From NCBI GenBank assembly GCA_937873545.1, contig CALMWI010000213.1, forward strand, positions 1-7,337: a DNA stretch of 7,337 nt. Direction: 5' to 3'. Source of the stretch: an uncultured bacterium. Lineage in GTDB: Bacteria; UBA4055. The notes beneath the pieces were generated by a model. That model did not search any database. It worked only from the letters and a program-made list of their open reading frames with translations, and had not been told where the DNA came from. The translations under genes and the position numbers were made by a program. Shown here piece after piece: positions 1 to 5,470 of this stretch. Each line of letters starts with the position of its first letter. Within the stretch, counting starts at the first letter, position 1.

Positions 1-30
1 TAACAAAATAACTATTATTCGCGTTTTCAA
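1..30 (-). CDS. Start of a gene encoding a signal-peptide-like N-terminus (cut by window edge)
   Basis: Only ten codons are visible: a TTG start followed by Lys-Thr-Arg-Ile-Ile-Val-Ile-Leu-Leu. A short basic segment followed by a hydrophobic run suggests the beginning of a signal peptide or membrane anchor, similar to the exported proteins upstream. The strong GGGAGGAG site immediately before it supports the start. The in-frame stop TAA at 63-61 leaves only TTG at 57 as a longer alternative, and that one has no ribosome-binding site. The gene lies 55 bp after lpxD with no evident terminator, so it may continue the operon. The product cannot be identified. Confidence 0.6.
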   Translation of the reverse strand, partial: MKTRIIVILL

Positions 31-32
31 AA

Positions 33-42
33 CTCCTCCCTT
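33..42 (-). promoter_or_regulatory. Ribosome-binding site of the gene at the left edge
   Basis: On the minus strand AAGGGAGGAG ends 2 nt before TTG at 30, or 4 nt when counted from the GGAGG core. It is the best purine-rich site in the 55-bp gap after lpxD and argues that a gene begins here. Confidence 0.65.
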
Positions 43-85
43 AATCCAGCTTATCAAATTTTATTTTACCCAGTAAAAAGCGAAT

Positions 86-1126
86 TCATTCTGTTTGTTT
101 CTTTTCTTCCAAAGCTTTAACAGCTTTTTCAATATCTTTGACTTTATAGATCAGATCAGGAAGCCTGCCTAAACAAGCGTCTATCTTCCTCTGTTTAGCT
201 ATTTCTCTTGAAGGAGTACCTGTCACAATGCTGCCGTCCTTAAGATTGCCCGCAATACCTGCCTGCGCACCTATCATAACTCCGTTACCGATCGAAATAT
301 GCCCGACGAACCCGACCTGCCCTCCGATCATGCAGTGTGAGCCGATCTTCGTGCTCCCTGAAACTCCGGACTGCGCTGCCATAACCGTGTTGGAACCTAT
401 CTCCACATTATGCGCGATCTGAAGCAGATTATCCAGCTTGGCTCCCTTTCTGATTACAGTCGAACCGAGTGTAGCCCTGTCAATACATGTATTGGCACCT
501 ATTTCAACATTGTCTTCAATGATCACATTTCCGACCTGCGGGATCTTGTCATATTCGGACTGATTCGGCGCGAAACCGAAACCGTCGCTGCCTATCACTG
601 CGCCGTTCTGAATTATAACATTATTACCTATCACGCAGTTTTCGCGGATCGAAACATTTGAATAAATTATAACATTATTCCCTATCTTAACATTCTGCCC
701 TATGGTAACATTTGACTGTATCTGAACATTATCGCCGATTAACGCATTCGAACCGACCGACACAAAAGCGCTGATGGCCGGATCTTTTCCAATTGAAACA
801 TTTTCGCCTATAAAAGCTAATTTATTTAAGCCTTTCTCAGCTACGGGAACTATCGGATGGAAAGCGATCAGGACTTTTAGAAATGCCTGATACGGATTAT
901 CAACCTTTAAAAGCGGGATATTTCTTTCGGTATTAAAATCCTTCGGAACGATCACCGCAGCAGCTCCGGTTGAGTCTATCAGGTGAAAATATTTGGGATT
1001 ATGAAGAAAAGTTATCTCAGACTTGCATGCTGTTTCTATCTTGGCTATATCGGTGATCTCTACTTCGGGACTGTCTGTAACGGTACCGATCAAAACAGCT
1101 ATATTTTTTAAAGTCATTTTCATCAT
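86..1126 (-). CDS. lpxD: UDP-3-O-(3-hydroxyacyl)glucosamine N-acyltransferase
   Basis: LpxD transfers an R-3-hydroxyacyl chain from acyl carrier protein to UDP-3-O-acylglucosamine, the third step of lipid A synthesis, in the cytoplasm as a trimer. The 346 residues match the usual length of about 340. Residues 1-100 form the uridine-binding domain, with ITFLHNPKY and AAAVIVP segments. Residues 105-305 are left-handed beta-helix hexapeptide repeats ([IV]G.N.). Key motifs are GSDGFGFAP (179-187), ANTCIDRATLGSTVI (211-225) and LDNLLQIAHNVEIG with catalytic H239, then GGQVGFVGH with H276. The C-terminus is a helix (LPDLIYKVKDIEKAVKALEE). The IDRAT-GST form resembles Bacteroidetes rather than proteobacterial enzymes. 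The second ATG at 1123 is a likelier start by spacing; the coordinates given use the first. It is coupled to the PorX-like gene and followed after 55 bp by another gene. lpxA, lpxC and fabZ, common neighbours, are not seen. Confidence 0.96.
   Translation of the reverse strand: MMKMTLKNIAVLIGTVTDSPEVEITDIAKIETACKSEITFLHNPKYFHLIDSTGAAAVIVPKDFNTERNIPLLKVDNPYQAFLKVLIAFHPIVPVAEKGLNKLAFIGENVSIGKDPAISAFVSVGSNALIGDNVQIQSNVTIGQNVKIGNNVIIYSNVSIRENCVIGNNVIIQNGAVIGSDGFGFAPNQSEYDKIPQVGNVIIEDNVEIGANTCIDRATLGSTVIRKGAKLDNLLQIAHNVEIGSNTVMAAQSGVSGSTKIGSHCMIGGQVGFVGHISIGNGVMIGAQAGIAGNLKDGSIVTGTPSREIAKQRKIDACLGRLPDLIYKVKDIEKAVKALEEKKQTE
611..686. repeat. Internal near-identical direct repeats within lpxD
   Basis: Positions 611-632 and 665-686 are 22-bp copies of AATTATAACATTATT[A/C]CCTATC differing at one base. 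They are offset by 54 bp, which is three 18-bp hexapeptide units. Both encode the IGNNVII motif of the left-handed beta-helix, so the repeat is explained by the protein fold. Confidence 0.9.
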
Positions 1127-1129
1127 TAT

Positions 1130-1135
1130 CTCCTA
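1130..1135 (-). promoter_or_regulatory. lpxD ribosome-binding site fused to the PorX-like stop codon
   Basis: On the minus strand TAGGAG contains both the TAG stop of the PorX-like gene and the AGGAG that serves lpxD. It lies 3 nt before the first ATG (1126) and 6 nt before the second (1123). The spacing favours the second ATG, giving an N-terminus MKMTLKNIA like other LpxD proteins. Termination and reinitiation should be closely linked. Confidence 0.8.
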
Positions 1136-2686
1136 TTTCTTCTTCTTTAATGTCAGAATCGGAAGTATCATTTCTTCCATGCTGACCCCTCCATGCTGAA
1201 ATGAATTTTTGATCTGTTTATAAAAATCGTTCAGATTTTTTTCAAACACAAAGCAGTGGTCTTCTTTGGCAAGGATCATGTTCATGCCTTTAAATACTGA
1301 AGGCATCTTGTATTCGGTCGGCTTCTGCCAGTATAAGGTCTGTTTTTTGTTCGAAGTTGTCAGATTTTTGCCGAACTTCATCCTGAGCCCGTTGCTTAAC
1401 TGACCGTCCCCGGACACTTTTGTAAATTTATTTATCAGTTTCGCGCCGTGATCTGTAGTTATCACTATCTTAAATCCCAAATCTCCCAGAGAGTTGATTA
1501 TTCTCTGTAGAGCAGAATTGTCAAACCAGCTTTTGATCGTTGAGCGGTAAGAGCTCTCTGTAAACATCATTTCGCTGACAAGTTCATCCTTTTTTCTGTT
1601 GTGGATAAGAAAATCCACCATATTGACGACCAGCGCGAAAAGCTGCGTATCTTTCAGATCATTGATAGCTGATTCTATCTTCGAAAACTCTTCGATCTTA
1701 AAAACTTTGCTGTATTTTAATTTTTTACCGAGATCTATCCCATTTGAAACGAGCTTTTTCTCCATAAGTTCGTATTCAAAACGGTTTGAGCTTTTTTCAT
1801 CCTCAAGGTTACCTGAGTATATTTCGGGATACATTTCCTCTATCTCAGAAGGAAAAAGACCTGAAAATATTGCATTCCTTGCAAATTGGGTGGCTGTCGG
1901 AAGTATTGAGAAATATGAATCCTTCACGACCGTGAATTTATCTTTGAGTAATTCCTCGATCATGGTCATCTGATCGAATGGAAAACAGTCTATCACGATC
2001 AGCGCGGTTTTTTCATTCCTCAGGCTCGGAATGACGAATCTGTCGAGTATGTCAGTTGAAAGCAAAGGTTTGTCATTGTTTCCTGCCAGCCACTTACCGT
2101 AGTTCTCCTGTATATAGCTTCCGAAAATAACATTGGCATTAGCTCTCAGATCATCAAAAGTTGCAGCAAGATTATTATCTTTTATTTCATCAAGCCTTAA
2201 ATTCCAGCCGGTGATCATCCCGTTGATCGCTATCCAGTCATCGAATGAGGGATCCTTATCAAGCATGCCCGATATTATCTTATAATTTTTTATATAGCTC
2301 TTTGAAAGGTTTTCGGTTATCAGATCCTCTTTCTCGAGGTTTTTTCTGATTGTCAGGTAAAGCTGAAGCGGACTCACCGGCTTTGTAAGATAATCGTCTA
2401 TCATGCTCCCCACAGCTTCAAGAAATATCCCTTCCTCTTCAGATTTTGTTACCATAATTGCTTTTATAGTTGTGTCCACAGTTTTGATCTGCCTGAGGGT
2501 CTCAAGGCCGTCCAAGCCTACCATCATCTCATCGAGTATGACCAGATCATAGCCTTGGTCTTTTATCATCTTCACTGCATCATAACCGTTGGTTGCCGTA
2601 TCTATACCATAGCCCTTTTTCTCAAGATACATTATGTGAGGTTTTAGCAAAGATATCTCGTCATCTACCCAGATTATTCTATTCAC
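1133..2686 (-). CDS. porX: PorX-like two-component response regulator with PglZ (alkaline-phosphatase-fold) effector
   Basis: The protein has 517 residues, the usual PorX length. Residues 1-118 are a receiver domain: acidic pocket D8/D9 in IIWVDDEISLLKPHI (a PorX signature), phospho-acceptor D52 in LVILDEMM, T80 in MVTKSEEE and K102 in LTKP. A helical linker (about 120-215) leads to a PglZ domain (about 218-517) whose predicted metal/catalytic residues all appear present: D233, the threonines of SILPTATQFARNAIFSG (T264/T266), D358 and H362 in MVDFLIH, D412/H413 in TTDHG, and H498 in QHGGVSMEEMILP. In Bacteroidetes, PorX with the kinase PorY controls type IX secretion and cleaves small oligonucleotides. 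An equivalent role here is inference. No histidine kinase is visible, and PorY-like genes are often elsewhere. It starts with GTG in a 4-bp overlap with the lipoprotein gene and ends 6 bp before lpxD. Confidence 0.9.
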   Translation of the reverse strand: MNRIIWVDDEISLLKPHIMYLEKKGYGIDTATNGYDAVKMIKDQGYDLVILDEMMVGLDGLETLRQIKTVDTTIKAIMVTKSEEEGIFLEAVGSMIDDYLTKPVSPLQLYLTIRKNLEKEDLITENLSKSYIKNYKIISGMLDKDPSFDDWIAINGMITGWNLRLDEIKDNNLAATFDDLRANANVIFGSYIQENYGKWLAGNNDKPLLSTDILDRFVIPSLRNEKTALIVIDCFPFDQMTMIEELLKDKFTVVKDSYFSILPTATQFARNAIFSGLFPSEIEEMYPEIYSGNLEDEKSSNRFEYELMEKKLVSNGIDLGKKLKYSKVFKIEEFSKIESAINDLKDTQLFALVVNMVDFLIHNRKKDELVSEMMFTESSYRSTIKSWFDNSALQRIINSLGDLGFKIVITTDHGAKLINKFTKVSGDGQLSNGLRMKFGKNLTTSNKKQTLYWQKPTEYKMPSVFKGMNMILAKEDHCFVFEKNLNDFYKQIKNSFQHGGVSMEEMILPILTLKKKK

Positions 2687-3420
2687 AAAGACACCTCCGA
2701 AAACTCCTTCGGAACAGTGTTTATTTCAATATCGGTATAAAAAATAGTCAGCTTTGTAGGAGGATTGTATGTTCTTAACCTGATTCTTTTCGGCATTATA
2801 TGTCCGTTACGGGAGACAAAATAATCATATTCCTTTTTGTAAACGAGATCCCTTTCATAATACTCATCTATCTCTGTTATAAGAAGGTTTTTGTTCAGCG
2901 TCACAAACTGATATTTCTTATCGGTCAGGCTAACCCTGACCACAATTTTCTCAGCCTCTCTTCTCAAAATATTTACCGGATCTGAATTCTTGACATAGCA
3001 GAAGAGTGAATTCTTCAGATCTGTTACGCTTATATTCAGGCCGGTGATTCTATTTATCGAATTTTCATCTCTGAGGCCTTTTACCTGTATTTTATTAAAA
3101 TAATTTACTGCCTTTAAAGAATCTTTATCCATAAAAAGCACCGCTTCGGTCTCCCCGACGAGCCCTTTTATCTCTAAATAGACAGTATCGTTTTTTGAAA
3201 GGTAGATATAGCCGCTCGACTGCTGTTTATCTGAAGATGTTGTATAAGAAAAATCGAAGCTGCCCGATACTGCTCTTATATCCGAGTAGTTCGTTTCAAG
3301 CGCTTCAGTAATGGTATTATTATCCGCATTCCCGATATCGAATTGCTTTAATCCGGTTCCTATCGCAGTGCATCCGTTTATAAAAAACATTGCCATTAGA
3401 ATTAATAGAATTTTTGCCAT
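2683..3420 (-). CDS. DUF4292/LolB-like lipoprotein
   Basis: The protein has 245 residues. Its signal MAKILLILMAMFFING precedes lipobox cysteine C17, followed by threonine, so an outer-membrane or periplasm-facing lipoprotein is expected. The body is mostly beta strand and fits the LolA/LolB-like fold represented in FCB bacteria by DUF4292. It shows an early VSGSFDFSY strand, YIYLSKNDTVYLEIKGLVGE, a strand-turn AVLFMDKDSLKAVNYFNK, and a late paired-strand region. The resemblance covers the order of motifs rather than a single catalytic residue; the family is thought to bind hydrophobic ligands, and no substrate can be assigned. The ATG is 1 bp after the TPR gene's stop, with only a distant AAAGG 12 nt upstream, so translation is probably coupled. 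Its last codons contain the strong ribosome-binding site of the PorX-like gene, and its TGA overlaps that gene's GTG in a GTGA junction. Confidence 0.75.
   Translation of the reverse strand: MAKILLILMAMFFINGCTAIGTGLKQFDIGNADNNTITEALETNYSDIRAVSGSFDFSYTTSSDKQQSSGYIYLSKNDTVYLEIKGLVGETEAVLFMDKDSLKAVNYFNKIQVKGLRDENSINRITGLNISVTDLKNSLFCYVKNSDPVNILRREAEKIVVRVSLTDKKYQFVTLNKNLLITEIDEYYERDLVYKKEYDYFVSRNGHIMPKRIRLRTYNPPTKLTIFYTDIEINTVPKEFSEVSL
2692..2698 (-). promoter_or_regulatory. Strong ribosome-binding site for the PorX-like gene, inside the upstream coding region
   Basis: On the minus strand GGAGGTG stands 5 nt before the GTG start at 2686. It lies within the final codons (Glu-Val-Ser-Leu) of the DUF4292-like lipoprotein gene. 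It fixes the GTG as the start, and the first residues MNRIIWVDDE match the usual N-terminus of PorX receivers. Confidence 0.85.
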
Positions 3421-3421
3421 A

Positions 3422-4834
3422 TCAGAATCCGGCCTTTAGTATAAAATTGCTTTTTGAGATTATTTCGGAGATTATCACTGCTGTTTTGTTAATAGACATG
3501 TTTTCAAGATCACCGGCTTTGTTCAGAGCCGTTTTAATATCCCTGTAATGAGAGAACAATTCTTCGGAGCTTGGATGATAAAATGATTTGTCATCTGAGA
3601 AAATGCCGTTCATTATCTTCTCTGCTTCTTCAAATCTGCCCATTTTGAACAATACCCAGGCTTTTGTGTCTAAAAATGTTATAGATTCGTTCCTTCCGGA
3701 TATGGCTTTATCTGCATACTCAAGAGCTTTTTCAAGGTCTTTTGAACTTTCGGCCAGCTGGTAGGAGTAATTGTTCAATAGTTCAGGATCGTCCGGATAT
3801 GATTTCAGCGCTTTTTCATATGCGGAAAATGATTCATCTTCCTTTCCGTTCTTTGCGTATTCATTAGCCATTACCTGATAAATATAAGCACTGCCTTCGG
3901 GATATTTTTCGATTGTTTTGCGGTATATTTTTTCCGCTTTTTTTATTTCATCTTTGGTTATATACAAAGCTGCAAGCTGCAGACTAAGTGTACTTTCGGG
4001 AAATTCTTTCATTCCGTCTAAAAGCAGATTCCGCGCAGTCTTGAAGTCTCCTTTTGACGAAAAATATTCGGCATGATCAGAATAATATTTAGCTTCACCT
4101 ATCGTGTACTTTGTCATTTTATTCAGAACTTCTAAAGCTTTATCAAAATCCTTCAGATATATAAATTCGTCAAAAGCAAATCTGTATGCGATGTACGGAA
4201 GCTCAATAAATTCATTTTCAAGGCCGGTTAATATTTCAAGCACCTTTTCCTTATCTTCTGATACTTTTGAATGGAACTGCATTGCGATAGTTAAGAAATA
4301 TAATCTGTAAGTCCTGCTGTACTCGTTTTTTAATATCGTATTTAGGAATTCTTCGAACTGATCTTTGGTTGTAAAAGAAAAAATATTGTCCTCAAGTTTC
4401 TGATTCAACACCATCGCGGCAGTTATGATCTCCCCGTCCGCGTATAATTCAGCTATGATCCTGTCAAGGATCTCCTCAGACCTTCCTTTATTTCCATTTT
4501 TGGATTCGTAGAGATACAAATATATTCCTGCCCTTCCAAGTTTAAAACCTCCATCGTAAAGACCGTTTAAAATCTTGTATCCTTCATCGTAATTACCTGA
4601 TCTTATATATTCCAAACTGAGGCTGAGCATAACATTGTCAGATTTAGAATATCTGTATGCTCTTTCATAATATTTCTGAACGCTTTCTGTGTTCGCCACC
4701 TGTTCTGAAAACATTCCCCATAAAAAGTCAGATACCGCATCAGGATTGTAGTTAACATAGTTTTTTTTGGTGAATGAATATACACCGGTATTAATAGCCA
4801 TAACAAATATCAGGAATAGTAATTTATTTTTCAT
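3422..4834 (-). CDS. Exported tetratricopeptide-repeat protein
   Basis: The protein has 470 residues. Residues 1-20 form a signal peptide (MKNKLLFLIFVMAINTGVYS) without a lipobox cysteine, so it is probably secreted to the periplasm rather than lipidated. The rest is helical repeats. Degenerate TPRs run from about residue 50 to 240, and clearer ones from about 250 to 410, for example AYIYQVMANEYAKNGKEDES and the pair starting LLNNYSYQLAES near 352 and FLDTKAWVLFKMGRFEEAEK near 387. That last pair (asparagine-tyrosine-x-tyrosine, then leucine-aspartate-threonine and tryptophan) is the signature of a widespread family of envelope TPR proteins. It likely acts as a protein-protein scaffold. The ATG lies 3 bp after the upstream stop with no strong Shine-Dalgarno sequence, which suggests translational coupling. 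Its stop is 1 bp before the DUF4292-like lipoprotein gene. A TPR gene next to a DUF4292 gene is an arrangement I recall from Bacteroidetes. The specific substrate is unknown. Confidence 0.85.
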   Translation of the reverse strand: MKNKLLFLIFVMAINTGVYSFTKKNYVNYNPDAVSDFLWGMFSEQVANTESVQKYYERAYRYSKSDNVMLSLSLEYIRSGNYDEGYKILNGLYDGGFKLGRAGIYLYLYESKNGNKGRSEEILDRIIAELYADGEIITAAMVLNQKLEDNIFSFTTKDQFEEFLNTILKNEYSRTYRLYFLTIAMQFHSKVSEDKEKVLEILTGLENEFIELPYIAYRFAFDEFIYLKDFDKALEVLNKMTKYTIGEAKYYSDHAEYFSSKGDFKTARNLLLDGMKEFPESTLSLQLAALYITKDEIKKAEKIYRKTIEKYPEGSAYIYQVMANEYAKNGKEDESFSAYEKALKSYPDDPELLNNYSYQLAESSKDLEKALEYADKAISGRNESITFLDTKAWVLFKMGRFEEAEKIMNGIFSDDKSFYHPSSEELFSHYRDIKTALNKAGDLENMSINKTAVIISEIISKSNFILKAGF

Positions 4835-4837
4835 AGT

Positions 4838-5416
4838 CTAATTGTACAAAGATATCATTATACTGTTTTTATCGGTTGAAATAAAATACGAACTGAATTC
4901 ATTTTTCAGCCTTACCGTTATTTGCACCGAGTCTTTGAATTCAATGAATTTAACTGTTCTTACTACTGCTTTATTGTACAAATATTTTTTTACGGCAGGG
5001 CTAAATTTGCCTTTATAGAATGTTATATTAAAAAAATTATCTCCTGAAAAAAAAGCGGTGACATTATTTTTCGGGTCATTCCCCGCATAAGAAAGCTGGA
5101 TGAGAATCCCGTTGGCCTTTTCTGTAATATTCATATTAGATATGCTGTAAACAGTATTGTCCGGAGATTTCAGGTTATTCTCATATTTTTCATCAGCTAT
5201 TATTTTCTCTTCTGCTTTTTCAGCTTCAATATTCTCTATTTCAGGCTTCTTCACTATTATTTTTTCTTCCGTCTTCTTTTCCGGCTTTGATATTTTCACG
5301 CTTGCGGGCTGGTCTATTATTTCTTTTTTTGATGATGGTTTTTCATTTGTTACCGGACTTAAAGCCGAACAGCCGATGATTACGCCTGACAATATTATGA
5401 TTATTATATGTTTCAA
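4838..5416 (-). CDS. Lipoprotein with charged linker and AMIN-like C-terminal domain
   Basis: The protein has 192 residues and a TTG start supported by an AGGGAG site 5 nt upstream. Residues 1-15 are a short lipoprotein signal (MKHIIIIILSGVIIG) with lipobox cysteine C16 followed by serine, so lipidation and membrane anchoring are expected. Residues 23-85 are a low-complexity Lys/Glu/Ile-rich linker with EKII-type repeats, suited to spanning periplasm. Residues 88-192 look like a beta-rich AMIN-type domain: N-terminal strands (YSISNMNITEKANGILIQL), a middle FFNITFYKGKF, then VRTVKFIEFKDSVQITVRL and a terminal hydrophobic strand. AMIN domains target amidases and secretins such as PilQ to envelope structures, often through peptidoglycan. 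No enzymatic domain follows, so a binding or scaffolding role is inferred. The AMIN call rests on pattern only. The gene ends 3 bp before the TPR gene and heads the tight gene cluster. Confidence 0.7.
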   Translation of the reverse strand: MKHIIIIILSGVIIGCSALSPVTNEKPSSKKEIIDQPASVKISKPEKKTEEKIIVKKPEIENIEAEKAEEKIIADEKYENNLKSPDNTVYSISNMNITEKANGILIQLSYAGNDPKNNVTAFFSGDNFFNITFYKGKFSPAVKKYLYNKAVVRTVKFIEFKDSVQITVRLKNEFSSYFISTDKNSIMISLYN

Positions 5417-5421
5417 GTCTT

Positions 5422-5427
5422 CTCCCT
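5422..5427 (-). promoter_or_regulatory. Ribosome-binding site for the TTG-started lipoprotein gene
   Basis: On the minus strand AGGGAG lies 5 nt before TTG at 5416. No ATG is available near the signal peptide, so this site decides the start. The next residues (KHIIIIILSGVIIGC) form a proper lipoprotein signal only if translation begins here. Confidence 0.75.
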
Positions 5428-5445
5428 GTTTTAATCCTACAGTTT

Positions 5446-5457
5446 CAACTGCAGTTG
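5446..5457. repeat. Perfect 12-bp palindrome in the intergenic gap
   Basis: CAACTGCAGTTG is an exact inverted repeat with no spacer. It sits 29 bp before the TTG start of the AMIN-like lipoprotein gene, in the only sizeable gap between genes apart from the left edge. A dimeric regulator site is possible. A 12-bp palindrome can also occur by chance, and no flanking symmetry extends it. Confidence 0.4.
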
Positions 5458-5470
5458 TAATATACCAAAA

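Noticed and set aside
64..78. Small inverted repeat TTTTAC-CCA-GTAAAA between lpxD and the next gene, a possible terminator
   Set aside because: The stem is only 6 bp, mostly A/T, and no T-run follows on the transcribed strand, so it is unlikely to terminate transcription.
228..661. Two plus-strand open frames opposite lpxD, one rich in Pro/Ile/Cys
   Set aside because: They mirror the hexapeptide-repeat coding of lpxD and lack initiation signals.
1599..1973. 124-codon open frame on the plus strand
   Set aside because: It lies wholly opposite conserved PglZ-domain sequence and its Ser/Phe-rich product resembles no family.
1133..2686. PglZ domain as a sign of a BREX phage-defence system
   Set aside because: BREX PglZ proteins lack an N-terminal receiver, and no brxL, brxC or methylase gene is nearby; the receiver plus PglZ layout and motifs fit PorX.
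4603..4806. 67-codon minus-strand frame inside the TPR gene
   Set aside because: It is an alternative frame within a well-supported signal-peptide/TPR gene, with no independent start signal or recognisable motif.
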